Translations under genes and position numbers: made by a program
In this document: piece after piece, positions 18,842 through 28,346 of the stretch
Layout of the letters: the number at the start of each line of letters is the position of its first letter
Numbering within the stretch: position 1 is the first letter of the stretch
Notes under the pieces: generated by a model
Told to the model about the DNA's origin: nothing
Seen by the model: the letters and a program-made list of their open reading frames with translations, nothing else
Database searches by the model: none
DNA from: Clostridium chromiireducens
Lineage (GTDB): Bacteria; Bacillota; Clostridia; Clostridiales; Clostridiaceae
Direction of reading: 5' to 3'
DNA length: 64,000 nt
NCBI RefSeq assembly: GCF_002029255.1
Contig: NZ_MZGT01000006.1
Coordinates: 48,480-112,479 of the forward strand

Positions 18842-19540
18842 ATGTTTTTAAAAGTAGAAAATTTGAAGAAAAGTTATAACACAGGTGATGTAACCACAAC
18901 GGTTTTAAAGGGTGCAGGTATAAGTTTAGAAAAGAGAGAAATAGGAGTAATACTTGGACCTTCTGGTTCTGGGAAATCAACACTTCTTAACATTATTGGA
19001 GGAATTGACAGATGCGACTCAGGTATAGTTTTAGTTGGTGATATGGATATCACTAAACTAAATGACAATAAGCTTACTGATTACAGACGAGAAAATATCG
19101 GCTTCATATTTCAGTTTTACAATCTAATCCCTAATCTTACAGTAGGTGAAAATATAGAAGTTGTTTCAAATATAAGTAAATCACCACTTAACATTGATGA
19201 GGTACTAAAAGCCGTAAATATGTTTGATAAAAAGCATAGATTTCCAAGGGAACTAAGTGGTGGTGAGCAGCAAAGAGTGTCTATTGCACGAGCTATAGTC
19301 AAAAATCCAACTCTTTTGTTATGCGACGAACCAACAGGTGCTCTTGATTTCTCAACTTCAAGGGAAATTTTAAAGCTTCTTCAAAAAGTAAACGAAGAAT
19401 TTGGCACAACCATACTTATGATAACCCATAACACTGCAATTAGTGCTATGGCTAATAAAGTTTATAGGGTTAGAAGTGGTGAAATTGTAGAGAGCATAGT
19501 TAATAGTATAGCCGTACCTGCAGAAAGGATTGAGTGGTAA
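18842..19540 (+). CDS. ABC transporter ATP-binding protein (MacB/LolD type)
   Basis: This 232-residue ATPase has Walker A GPSGSGKST (near 39-47), a Q-loop in FIFQFYNLIPNLT, the signature LSGGEQQR (near 139), Walker B LLLCDEPTGALD and the H-loop ITHN. It pairs with the FtsX-type permease encoded next, which overlaps its stop codon. Such pairs export peptides, lipids or antibiotics, or act as mechanotransmission complexes. The ribosome site is AGGAGGTGAG. No adjacent sensor kinase is present to suggest a bacitracin-type detoxification module. Confidence 0.92.
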   Translation: MFLKVENLKKSYNTGDVTTTVLKGAGISLEKREIGVILGPSGSGKSTLLNIIGGIDRCDSGIVLVGDMDITKLNDNKLTDYRRENIGFIFQFYNLIPNLTVGENIEVVSNISKSPLNIDEVLKAVNMFDKKHRFPRELSGGEQQRVSIARAIVKNPTLLLCDEPTGALDFSTSREILKLLQKVNEEFGTTILMITHNTAISAMANKVYRVRSGEIVESIVNSIAVPAERIEW

Positions 19541-21783
19541 TGATTATTAATAAAAAAATCAAGCGAACCATGCTGGAAAACAGATCACAATATATTGGTT
19601 CATTAGTACTTATTATTTTTAGCTGTCTACTTTTCACAATGTTTAACTTGGTTTCAAAGAATCTTACACAATTATCTTCTTCCTTTGAAAAAGACTATAA
19701 GCAAGAAGATGTAAACTTCACGACTACTCCAAGAATAAGTAATATTGAAACCTTGGAAGCAAAATTTAATATGAATATAGAGGAAACAAAGTCATTTGAC
19801 TACTTGATTTCAGAAGATAAGACCCTAAGGATATTCAGTGAAAATAAAAAGGTTAATATACCAGCAATAATTAAAGGAAATGATCTAAGCAGAGGTGGCA
19901 TCCTCATAGATCCCTCCTATGGAAAAGCTAACAAATTAAATATTGGAGATAACATTAAAATTGATGGTGAGAACTTTATATTATCCGGCTTTATGTCCCT
20001 TCCTAATTATATCTATCCCTTAAAAAGCGAATCAGATATAATGAATGATCCAAACAGTTTTGGAATAGCTGTTATAAGTAAAGAGGATTTCAATAGTTTA
20101 AATATAGGCAATGTTTCTTATTCAATAAAATTTAATCGCGATAGAAATAATATAGATGATAAGATATCAGAATTTAAGGATTATCTAAAAAGTGAGAATA
20201 TTACTCTTCTCAGCTGGATGAATATAAGTGACAACCCAAGAGTTACGTATTTTACAGCAAAACTTTCTGGCATTGATAAAATGAGTTCTTCCATGCCTAT
20301 AGCCGTACTTCTTTTAACCTGCATATTAACTGGAATAGTTATGTATCGAATGTTAAAGAGAGAAGCTGTTATTATAGGAACTCTTTATGCACTAGGCTAT
20401 AGAAAAAAAGAGATTATGAAGCACTATCTTCTATATCCCATTGTTATTTCACTTGTAGGCGGTATTCTAGGAACTTTGCTTGGATTATTAACCTTAATAC
20501 CTATGATGAACTATTATGTATCATACTTCAATATCCCTGTAGGTTCTTTAAGCTATGATATAAGCTATATTATAATAAGTATTTTATTGCCAATATTCTT
20601 CTTAGTAATCTGCAGCTATTTTGTAGTCAATAAATCCCTCAAAAGCTCACCAATGCATCTAATGAGAGGCGGCACCGAGAAGAATAAAGTTGGTTTCATA
20701 GAAAGAAAAGTAAATCTTGAAAGATTCAATTTTGATACCAAATTTAAAATGCGTGAGCTCCTAAGAAGCATACCTAGAAGCATATTCCTGTTACTTGGTA
20801 TAGTTATGTCAACAATGCTGCTGCTCATGGGCTTTGCCTCTAAGAGCTCAATGGATTCCTTACTTAAAGAATCTTTTAACGAATCCTTTAAGTATAATTA
20901 TCATTATGTATTTAACTCTCTCCAAAATGGCACGCCTGAAAAAGGAGAACCCTTTTTGGAAATACCATTTTCAATGAAATACGATGATAATATTACTTTT
21001 ACAGTGTACGGTGTAAATCCAGACTCTAAATATATTTCCTTTAAGGATAAATCCGGTAATATACTAAAACCTAGCAGCATCATAATTACAAGATCTTTAG
21101 CTGATAAATTAAATATAACGCCAAAAGATACTCTAAAAGTTATCAATAGATTAGATTCAAAAGAATACAGCATAACAGTTGACAGCATTGCAGAAACATT
21201 TGTAGGTCAGTATGTTTATATGCCTCTAGATACCCTAAATGATATGCTTGGTTTCCATTCTGGAAGCTATATTGGATTATGGAGTACAGAAAAAATAGCC
21301 ATTCCAGAAAATAAGCTATTAACAGTTGTAACAGTTGATGATATGAAAAAAGCCTTTGATACAATGACAAAACCGCTTCAAGCAATAATAGGAAGTATAG
21401 CTTTCATGTCATTTATAATTGGGCTTATTGTAATATATGTTGTTACTTCTCTAACTATAGAGGAGAATAAAGATAATATTTCTCTTTTAAAGGTTCTAGG
21501 TTATAGAAAGAAAGAGATTTACTCACTAATTTTAAATAGTTCCAGATTTATAGTAGTGCTTGGCTACATATTAGGAGTACCTCTCCTACTCGGTTCCTTA
21601 ACTGCACTTTTTAAATCAATGACAAAAGAAATGAGTATATCTTTCCCTGTAACTATTGATTATATCTATGTTTTAATTGGTTTTATCATAATATACTTAA
21701 CATTTGAATTATCAAAACTATTGAGCAGAAAAAAGATAAACAGAATTTCAATGGCTGAAGCATTAAAGTCTAGAGTAGAATAA
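19540..21783 (+). CDS. ABC transporter permease (FtsX family)
   Basis: This 747-residue permease has one N-terminal helix and a large extracytoplasmic domain (about 40-245). A three-helix FtsX block (about 250-370) contains RMLKREAVIIGTLYALGYRKKEI. A further helix and extracytoplasmic domain and a second FtsX block (about 615-735, with LTIEENKDNISLLKVLGYRKKEIYSL) follow. ATG 19540 overlaps the ATPase stop codon; a GTG at 19534 (spaced 4 bases from AAAGGA) is an alternative. A damaged copy of its 3' part lies at 25114-25396. Confidence 0.9.
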   Translation: MIINKKIKRTMLENRSQYIGSLVLIIFSCLLFTMFNLVSKNLTQLSSSFEKDYKQEDVNFTTTPRISNIETLEAKFNMNIEETKSFDYLISEDKTLRIFSENKKVNIPAIIKGNDLSRGGILIDPSYGKANKLNIGDNIKIDGENFILSGFMSLPNYIYPLKSESDIMNDPNSFGIAVISKEDFNSLNIGNVSYSIKFNRDRNNIDDKISEFKDYLKSENITLLSWMNISDNPRVTYFTAKLSGIDKMSSSMPIAVLLLTCILTGIVMYRMLKREAVIIGTLYALGYRKKEIMKHYLLYPIVISLVGGILGTLLGLLTLIPMMNYYVSYFNIPVGSLSYDISYIIISILLPIFFLVICSYFVVNKSLKSSPMHLMRGGTEKNKVGFIERKVNLERFNFDTKFKMRELLRSIPRSIFLLLGIVMSTMLLLMGFASKSSMDSLLKESFNESFKYNYHYVFNSLQNGTPEKGEPFLEIPFSMKYDDNITFTVYGVNPDSKYISFKDKSGNILKPSSIIITRSLADKLNITPKDTLKVINRLDSKEYSITVDSIAETFVGQYVYMPLDTLNDMLGFHSGSYIGLWSTEKIAIPENKLLTVVTVDDMKKAFDTMTKPLQAIIGSIAFMSFIIGLIVIYVVTSLTIEENKDNISLLKVLGYRKKEIYSLILNSSRFIVVLGYILGVPLLLGSLTALFKSMTKEMSISFPVTIDYIYVLIGFIIIYLTFELSKLLSRKKINRISMAEALKSRVE

Positions 21784-21968
21784 AAAAATGTTATTTAATA
21801 ATATAAAGAAATTCCAATTTAAATTCAAAATAATCTCACAAATTATTTAAGGCAATATCTCTTAAGATTGGATTTTTACCCTACACAACACATTTATATA
21901 TGCAACACACTCAACTCCAGATAATATAAATAAATTTATTGATCTTTCCATATTCTAAATAATCTAAT

Positions 21969-22011
21969 AAAAAAGATGCCTAAGAACAAATTGTTCCTAG
22001 ACATCTTTTTT
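21969..22011. terminator. Bidirectional terminator between ABC permease and phosphoketolase
   Basis: Arms 21969-21989 and 21991-22011 form a 21-bp stem with two mismatched or G-U positions, flanked by A6 and T6. It lies between the convergent genes. Confidence 0.88.
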
Positions 22012-22064
22012 GAAATTTTAATAATTATGTGAGCCTCTGGCATTCTTTAATTGAATGTAGAGGA

Positions 22065-24440
22065 TTAGTTAAGGCCTTTCCATTTCCAATTAGCAATCTC
22101 TGGCATCTCAACACCATTTTCATGAACAAATTTAGTATGCGTATCTAATTTTTCGTTCATTTCTTGGATAATATATGCACCCTTATTCCCTAATTGTGGT
22201 AAGTGATAGATTGCATCTTTAACAAGATTGAAACGATCTAACTCGTTTAATACACGCATATCAAATCCAGTTGTGATTTCACCCTTATCTCTGTAACCAT
22301 GAACAGAAACATTATGGTTAGCACGTTTAAAGAATAATGTATCTATCAAGTTTTCATAACCATGGAAACCAAAGATAATTGGTTTATCTGTAGTGAAAAT
22401 CATATTAAACTCTGCATCAGATATACCATGTTCATATACTTGTGGAGATTGTAATTTTAATAAATCAACTATATTAACAAATCTAATCTTTAATTCTGGT
22501 AAGTAATCATGTAATAATTGCACAGCCGCTAAACCTTCAAGTGTTGGAGTATCACCAGCTGTTGCAAATATAATATCTGGTTCTGCACCTTTATCTGTAC
22601 TTGCCCATTCTACGATACCTAAACCATTGTTAACTAAATATTCAGCTTCATCAATAGTGAACCATTGTTGTCTTGGATGTTTTGATGCTGTTAAAAGATT
22701 TACTTGATTACGGCTTCTTAAACATTTATCAAATGTTACAAGTAAAGTATTTGCATCTGCTGGTAAGTATTCATGGATTAAACCAGAATTTTTATCAGCT
22801 AAATGTCCAAGCATTCCTGGATCTTGGTGAGTATAGCCATTGTGGTCTTGTTGCCAAATATGAGAAGTCATAATTAAGTTTAATGATGAAATTTCTTCTC
22901 TCCAGGCAATTTCTTCACATTGATTTAACCATTTGAAGTGTTGTGTAACCATTGAATCTACAACACGTAAAAATGCTTCATAGCTGTGTATAAATCCATG
23001 ACGACCAGTTAATAGATAAGCTTCTAAAGCACCTTCTGCAACATGCTCACTAAGCATTGAATCAAATACTCTTCCGTCTGGTGCTAGGAATTCATCATAA
23101 GGCTCATTGATTTCACCAACCCATTGACGGCTTGTTTCTTCAAACATTGCATATAAACGGTTTGATGCAGCTTCATCTGGGCTAAATACACGGAAATTAC
23201 GTTCTTTTCTATTTAATTTCATAACGTCACGTACATATTTACCTAGAACAAGCATATCTTGTGCAACTTCTTTACCTTTTTCTTGGTTACCAAGAGCATA
23301 TTCACGGTAATCTGGTAAACGTAAATCTTTCATGATTTTACCACCATTTGTTGCAGGGTTACATGACATACGTTTATCGCCTTTAGGAATTATTTCTGCA
23401 ATTTCATCTACTAACTTACCTTCTTCAGTAAATAATTCTTCTGGACGATAGCTCATCATCCATTTTGCAAAGTCGTCTGCATATTCCATATGCTTACTAT
23501 CAAAAGGAATTGGAACTTGGTGTGCACGGAATGAACCTTCAACTGGAGCTCCATTTGATTCTTTTGGACCTGTCCATCCTTTAGGTGTTCTATTAAGGAT
23601 AATTGGCCATTTAGGCCTAGACATATCATCATTTTCAATCGCATTCTTTTTGATAGCTAGAATTTTTTCGATAGCTTCATCCATCTTTTTAGCCATCAAT
23701 GGATGCATTACTTCTGGTTCATCTCCTGAAACAAATATAGGATCCCATCCTAAGCCTTCAAAATATTTTTGCAATTCTTCATCAGTCATACGAGCCATAA
23801 TAGTTGGGTTACTGATCTTGAATCCATTTAAGTATAGTATTGGTAGAACAACACCATCTGTAACAGGGTTTATAAATTTATTTACTTGCCAAGAACCTGC
23901 TAATGGCCCAGTTTCAGCTTCACCATCTCCAACTACAACTGCTGCAATTAAATTAGGGTTATCTAAAATAGCACCAAAACCATGCATTACAGAATAACCT
24001 AATTCACCACCTTCATGTATTGAACCAGGAGCTTCAGGAGTTGCATGAGAACCTACTCCACCTGAAGATGAGAATTCCTTATATAATTTTGATAAGCCTG
24101 CTATATCTTGAGTAATTTCAGGGTAAGTATCACTATAACTTCCATCAAAATAAGAGTTAGAAACCATAACTTGTCCACCATGACCTGGACCAGAAATATA
24201 TAGCATATTTAAATCGTATTTATTAATAACACGGTTTAAGTGAGCATAAATAAAAGTTTGTCCAGCAATTGTTCCCCAGTGACCAAATACTGCATTTTTC
24301 ACATGTTCCGGTTTTAATGGTTCCTTTAATAATGGATTTCCCTTAAGATACAATTGTCCAACTGAGATAAAATTAACAGCTCTCCAGTATGCATCTACTT
24401 TTTTTAAATAACTTTCGGATGAATAATCAATATTTATCAT
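22065..24440 (-). CDS. xfp: Xylulose-5-phosphate/fructose-6-phosphate phosphoketolase
   Basis: This 791-residue thiamine-diphosphate enzyme cleaves xylulose-5-P (and often fructose-6-P) with phosphate. The products are acetyl-P plus glyceraldehyde-3-P or erythrose-4-P. The TPP motif is [16 protein letters not shown] (near 175-190). Phosphoketolase signatures include GPGHGGQ (near 85), GELGYS and [17 protein letters not shown]. Length and domain order are complete. Clostridia use this route for pentose catabolism alongside the pentose phosphate pathway. The gene is alone and convergent with the ABC permease. It sits between that permease and the permease fragment. Confidence 0.96.
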   Translation of the reverse strand: MINIDYSSESYLKKVDAYWRAVNFISVGQLYLKGNPLLKEPLKPEHVKNAVFGHWGTIAGQTFIYAHLNRVINKYDLNMLYISGPGHGGQVMVSNSYFDGSYSDTYPEITQDIAGLSKLYKEFSSSGGVGSHATPEAPGSIHEGGELGYSVMHGFGAILDNPNLIAAVVVGDGEAETGPLAGSWQVNKFINPVTDGVVLPILYLNGFKISNPTIMARMTDEELQKYFEGLGWDPIFVSGDEPEVMHPLMAKKMDEAIEKILAIKKNAIENDDMSRPKWPIILNRTPKGWTGPKESNGAPVEGSFRAHQVPIPFDSKHMEYADDFAKWMMSYRPEELFTEEGKLVDEIAEIIPKGDKRMSCNPATNGGKIMKDLRLPDYREYALGNQEKGKEVAQDMLVLGKYVRDVMKLNRKERNFRVFSPDEAASNRLYAMFEETSRQWVGEINEPYDEFLAPDGRVFDSMLSEHVAEGALEAYLLTGRHGFIHSYEAFLRVVDSMVTQHFKWLNQCEEIAWREEISSLNLIMTSHIWQQDHNGYTHQDPGMLGHLADKNSGLIHEYLPADANTLLVTFDKCLRSRNQVNLLTASKHPRQQWFTIDEAEYLVNNGLGIVEWASTDKGAEPDIIFATAGDTPTLEGLAAVQLLHDYLPELKIRFVNIVDLLKLQSPQVYEHGISDAEFNMIFTTDKPIIFGFHGYENLIDTLFFKRANHNVSVHGYRDKGEITTGFDMRVLNELDRFNLVKDAIYHLPQLGNKGAYIIQEMNEKLDTHTKFVHENGVEMPEIANWKWKGLN

Positions 24441-25113
24441 TTTATAGAATCCCCTTTTCTATGTATTTTTTCATAACAAATAAAATTAACTTTTACTAAG
24501 TGAACTTATAAATAAGTTAAAATAATAAAACAATTTACGCCTAATATGTACGTACAAGTTTAAACACAATAAATAATAACAACAGTAGTTTTCACAGTAA
24601 TATTCCACTTGCAGTAAAATGAATATATGATATATACCGCATTCAACAAGCAATCTAGAAACAATTCGGATTTTTCTTTAATGTTAGAATCACAACAAAT
24701 TAATCACAACAAGTTTGCTATCTATATAATCTATCTTAAATTTATTCCAACACAAAAAGAAAATGTTTGTTTATTATTTAACAATTTTATAATACGCCTT
24801 TTCTTGGAATAATTCAAGATATTTTGTCAAAAAAAATTATCATTTGTAAAAAAGTTAAAAATAATCGTATTAAAAAAGTCTGAAAACTGTTGAATTTTTT
24901 AAAAAATCTCACATAAATAGTAGGTTAAAAGACGTTTCTACACGTAATAATTTTTAAGCATTATAAAAATAAATTAATAAAAATAGTAAAGAGAATTTCA
25001 AGAAATATTTTAGCATTAGACATCACAAATATATCGTTATCTATTTAACAAAAATCGAATTAGCAACACCGTACATGTTTCTATACAAGTTATAACTATG
25101 TATTTATTTAGTT
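24441..25113. other. AT-rich intergenic region upstream of phosphoketolase
   Basis: This 670-base stretch is strongly AT-rich. It must contain the phosphoketolase promoter. The open frame 24627-24812 has no ribosome site or family resemblance. No hairpin, repeat or RNA gene was recognised. It probably contains decayed sequence upstream of the permease fragment. Confidence 0.5.
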
Positions 25114-25396
25114 AATGACATGCTTGGTTTCCCTTCTGGAAGTTATATTGGATTATGGATCACGGAAAAAATAGACATTCCAGAAAATAAGCTATTAATA
25201 GTTGTAACAGTTGATGATATGAAAAAAGCCTTTGATACAATGACAAAACCGCTTCAAGCAATAATCGGAAGTATAGCTTTTGTATCTTTTATAATTGGGC
25301 TTATTGTAATATATGTTGTTACTTCTCTAACTATAGAGGAGAATAAAGATAAACAGAATTTCAATGGCTGAAGCATTAAAATCCAGAATTGAATAA
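25114..25396 (+). pseudogene. Fragment of a second FtsX permease copy with internal deletion
   Basis: From 25114 the sequence is nearly identical to the intact permease gene from about 21238 (LNDMLGF-SGSYIGLW...VTSLTIEENKD). It then jumps from the AAAGATAA at about 21469 of the parent to the AAAGATAA at about 21732, losing 263 bases, and continues to the parent's last codon. The loss is not a multiple of three, so the frame stops early at TGA 25369-25371. The 5' two thirds of the gene and its ATPase partner are absent. It is a remnant, not a functional gene. Confidence 0.88.
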
Positions 25397-25495
25397 AACG
25401 TGTATAAGTACTTGGTACTGAGTAACAATTCTTAAAGTAGCTAATATACTATTAATGATTAGGCTTAAAACTGTATCAATATAAAGGAGTATTAT

Positions 25496-26071
25496 ATGTA
25501 TAATAACCAATTTCCTTGTTGGCCTCACTACAGGCATCAATCTACTTATCCCCACTTCAATGCAACGTGGAAAAATGCAGAGCCAACATTTGCTGCCTTT
25601 AGCGGTACCGTCACAAGGATTGAAGATTTTTACCCAGTTCAAGATGATGCATCAGTAGGCTGCTATAAATTAATGTCACTCGAAAATATAAACAGGGGAC
25701 CGGTAAATTTTGTGATATCCCCTGGAACCTATTTTGTAGATCATGAAGTGGTAGAGGTAGGAGACGAGGTAACTGGATTCTACGATACAAACGCACCTGC
25801 CCTTCTTATATATCCTCCACAATATCCTGCGATTGTTATAGCAAAAGACACAGGAGATCAAAATGTTACTGTAGACTATTTTAACAATCAACTTATAAGC
25901 AGCGATGGAAATTTAAAACTAAATATCTCACCATCTACTAAGGTAATTTTAAGAAATGATCAACCTTTTAACAGATACCCTAGAAATAAAAACCTAATTG
26001 TTGTCTATGGACCTACAACCAAGAGCATACCTGCTCAAACTACTCCCTATGAGATAGTTCTTCTTTGCTAA
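25496..26071 (+). CDS. Uncharacterised clostridial protein
   Basis: This 191-residue protein has no signal peptide or membrane helix. The first 22 residues are rich in Pro, His, Tyr and Trp (YNNQFPCWPHYRHQSTYPHF). The rest looks all-beta, with GTVTRIEDFYP, GPVNFVISPGTYFVD and VGDEVTGFYDTNAPALLIYPPQYPAIVIA suggesting an OB- or SH3-like barrel. The ribosome site AAAGGAG and a very strong terminator mark it as an expressed single gene. An N-terminal segment of this type occurs in some spore-associated proteins, but that is only a guess. I do not recognise the family. Confidence 0.75.
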   Translation: MYNNQFPCWPHYRHQSTYPHFNATWKNAEPTFAAFSGTVTRIEDFYPVQDDASVGCYKLMSLENINRGPVNFVISPGTYFVDHEVVEVGDEVTGFYDTNAPALLIYPPQYPAIVIAKDTGDQNVTVDYFNNQLISSDGNLKLNISPSTKVILRNDQPFNRYPRNKNLIVVYGPTTKSIPAQTTPYEIVLLC

Positions 26072-26127
26072 ATGAAGATATGTTATATTAATACAATCTT
26101 CTTACAGCATACTTTATATATAAACAT

Positions 26128-26176
26128 AAAGGGGAAGCCTATGCTAAAAAAGCTTAGCATAGGCTTCCCCTTTTTT
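26128..26176 (+). terminator. Strong terminator after the uncharacterised gene
   Basis: A perfect 19-bp stem (26128-26146 with 26155-26173), GGGGAAGCC-rich, is followed by six T's (26171-26176). It lies 55 bases after the stop codon. Confidence 0.92.
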
Positions 26177-26506
26177 CTTATACTCCTATTGATATCAATT
26201 ATCTTCATGTTTATTATTCTATTTCCTATTTATAAAATTTAATCATGTGATATTATCTACCTTATTTTAAATTAATTTACCTTCTTGCTGATCTAAAATT
26301 TTTCTGCCTATATAAAGTTATGGACACATAAGCATTAACACTTTAAAATAGATAAAAGAAGAATAAATGTTTAATAATGTAAAAGAAGAATTACAGACAA
26401 TTCTATGATATTTTACATATAAATTTTAGTTTCCCAAGAATAGTAATTATTTATAAAACAAATGTATTTTTATATAATGTATTGTTTAGATTATAGGAGT
26501 ATAAAC
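26177..26506. other. Intergenic region before the LytTR gene
   Basis: This stretch is AT-rich with no open frame or hairpin I would support. It presumably holds the LytTR promoter. I found no copy of the CCGCTTA repeats that lie upstream of the following membrane gene. Confidence 0.5.
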
Positions 26507-26962
26507 ATGAAGGTTAATATAAACATTATCTCTTCTCAATTTGAAGAAGAAGTTAATTTTAATGTCCATAACGTTGATAAGAAAATTACCGAAGCAATAG
26601 AGTTATTGACGTCATCAAATCAAGTTATTCAATATTTACTCGGAAGAAAAGAAGAGAAACATTATAAAGTAAATATAGATGAAATTTTCTATATAGAATC
26701 TATAGATAGAAAGATATTTATTTATACTAAAGCTGAAACTTACGAAATCCCTGAAAAATTGTACCTACTTGAAGAACAATTAGCTGCTGTTGATTTTATT
26801 AGAGTTTCTAAATCTATGTTACTAAATATTAACAAAATACACTCTTTCTATCCAAAGTTAAGTGGCAACCTGGAAGCTCTTTTAATTAATAATGAAAAAG
26901 TTATAATTTCAAGAAGATATGTTGCGAATTTGAAAAACAAATTAGGAATGAGGGATAACTAA
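26507..26962 (+). CDS. LytTR DNA-binding domain regulator
   Basis: This 151-residue protein has a short N-terminal region and a LytTR DNA-binding domain (about 45-150). The domain contains IFYIESIDRKIFIYTKAETYEI, FIRVSKSMLLNINKI and VIISRRYVANLKNKLG. There is no receiver domain, so it is of the stand-alone type. The frame opens at 26462, but ATAGGAG lies before ATG 26507. It overlaps the DUF3021 gene by one base (TAATG). In LytTR regulatory systems such as streptococcal HdrRM/BrsRM, a membrane partner inhibits the regulator. DUF3021 probably plays that role here. Confidence 0.88.
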   Translation: MKVNINIISSQFEEEVNFNVHNVDKKITEAIELLTSSNQVIQYLLGRKEEKHYKVNIDEIFYIESIDRKIFIYTKAETYEIPEKLYLLEEQLAAVDFIRVSKSMLLNINKIHSFYPKLSGNLEALLINNEKVIISRRYVANLKNKLGMRDN

Positions 26963-27366
26963 TGATTTTTAAATATTCTAGAAAAGTATTACAATTAACC
27001 TCAGTAGTTTTTACAGTAATAATATTATTCCAGCTCTTAACAGAACAACATTTAGATAATACCCGAATCTATGAATTACTAGCTTTATCTTTGGTACTGT
27101 CGTTAGTAAAAATCATTATTAATAAATATGTTATTTCTGTAGACTCAATATTTAATCCATTAATTTATATAATTATAATTTGGTTAATGGTACTTGCTTC
27201 AAATTATCTTTTTAATTGGAATATGTCTTTAATATCAATATTTTCAACATTAGCTGAAGTCATATTAATTTATCTATGTGTACGACTTATTAACTTTCAA
27301 TATGAGAAAATAGAAGTAAAAAAAATGAATGAGATATTAGATAGAAACCGAAAAAATAAACAATAA
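26962..27366 (+). CDS. DUF3021 family membrane protein
   Basis: This 134-residue protein has four hydrophobic segments (about 8-26, 38-55, 62-84 and 90-108) and a basic, charged C-terminal tail. The arrangement matches DUF3021, a family that almost always follows a LytTR gene. It is translationally coupled to the LytTR gene by a one-base overlap. The likely role is to hold or inhibit the regulator at the membrane; this is inferred from context. A hairpin terminator begins at its stop codon. Confidence 0.85.
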   Translation: MIFKYSRKVLQLTSVVFTVIILFQLLTEQHLDNTRIYELLALSLVLSLVKIIINKYVISVDSIFNPLIYIIIIWLMVLASNYLFNWNMSLISIFSTLAEVILIYLCVRLINFQYEKIEVKKMNEILDRNRKNKQ

Positions 27367-27390
27367 CGCTAAGTTGTTGTTTATTTTTTT
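27356..27390 (+). terminator. Terminator of the LytTR-DUF3021 operon
   Basis: AAATAAACAA...TTGTTTATTT arms surround the stop codon and are followed by T7. The stem is AT-rich but has a good T-tract. Confidence 0.7.
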
Positions 27391-27424
27391 ATTAATCTTT
27401 ATATAATATTATCTGCCTTTTTAT

Positions 27425-27456
27425 ACCGCTTATGTATCCAAATAAACCGCTTACGC
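27425..27456 (+). promoter_or_regulatory. Candidate LytTR-binding direct repeats
   Basis: ACCGCTTATG (27425-27434) and ACCGCTTACG (27446-27455) are direct repeats exactly 21 bases apart, two helical turns. That is the spacing usual for LytTR dimer sites. They lie about 80 bases before the next membrane gene, with an AT-rich -10-like region between. Confidence 0.6.
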
Positions 27457-27531
27457 CAATCTATATTGTTCTTACTTAATTTATATTGTACTCTTACAAC
27501 ATGATGTGAATTAAGAAAGAAGGTTATTATT

Positions 27532-28047
27532 ATGATGATTATTAATATTATTTCAAGAATTGTAAGCGGAACTCCTTTTTATGTTTGGGTTATATTTATT
27601 TTTCTTTTAAAGCGCGGAATTAAAGCGAGTAAAGATGGTGAATTATCTCTATCTAAAATGTTTATTATGCCATCCATATTTATTATTTGGGGCTTAGAAA
27701 AATTGCTCATAGGTTTTAGTTATTTAGGAATCTCTATGATTTTTTACGCTATCTTTATGTGTTTAGGAACATTGATATCTTATTTTTTATATTCTCGATA
27801 TAGAAAACTATATTTAAAAGATGGTTCCCTATACAGAACCGGATCATATTTAACTTTGACTATTATTATGACTAATTTTTTTGTAAAGTATCTATTAAAT
27901 ATTGCTTTAAGCATTAATCCATTATTATATAATACACTTTCCTTTAGCATTTTATATGCATTATTATGTGGCTTTTCTGTTGGTTTATTTATTGGAGGTA
28001 TCTTTCAAGCATACAATGCATATTCACGCTTAAAAGCAGCTGCATAA
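27532..28047 (+). CDS. Multi-pass membrane protein (DUF6622/DUF1453-like)
   Basis: This 171-residue protein has about five or six hydrophobic helices. It starts INIISRIVSGTPFYVWVIFIFLLKRGIKASKDGE, a TPFYVWV...LL-RG pattern seen in small DUF6622/DUF1453-type membrane proteins. The family assignment is moderate. The ribosome site is AAGAAAGGAG-like. The direct repeats upstream suggest it is the target of the LytTR regulator encoded just before it. Function is unknown. Confidence 0.75.
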   Translation: MMIINIISRIVSGTPFYVWVIFIFLLKRGIKASKDGELSLSKMFIMPSIFIIWGLEKLLIGFSYLGISMIFYAIFMCLGTLISYFLYSRYRKLYLKDGSLYRTGSYLTLTIIMTNFFVKYLLNIALSINPLLYNTLSFSILYALLCGFSVGLFIGGIFQAYNAYSRLKAAA

Positions 28048-28103
28048 CTATTCTGGTATAAAGTACGTGATGATTAAAACACTCTACCCCTCCCAATTAG
28101 TAA

Positions 28104-28137
28104 AAACCACGAAAACTCTAAAATTTCGTGGTCTTTT
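28104..28137 (+). terminator. Terminator after the DUF6622-like gene
   Basis: AAACCACGAAA pairs with TTTCGTGGT, followed by CTTTTT. It lies about 60 bases after the stop codon. Confidence 0.8.
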
Positions 28138-28346
28138 TGAAGTTTATGGTAAGACTTAGTCATCTTCTTGTAAATACTCGATTAAGTCTGATAAAGCTCC
28201 ATATGCCAATACTTTCATTGTTATAACTTCTTAATATAAATGAAAGTTCAAGTATTTGAATAGATAAAGCTAATACTAAACTTGTGCTATAATAAATTTA
28301 ATATGGAAGTTTAAATTATAGTAAAAAATGGAAAGGAGGAATGATT

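Noticed and set aside
23650..23997. 115-codon frame antisense to phosphoketolase
   Set aside because: It lies wholly inside a conserved gene on the other strand and mirrors its codon pattern; it has no ribosome site.
24627..24812. 61-codon plus-strand frame upstream of phosphoketolase
   Set aside because: There is no ribosome site, no recognisable domain, and the composition is that of AT-rich non-coding DNA.
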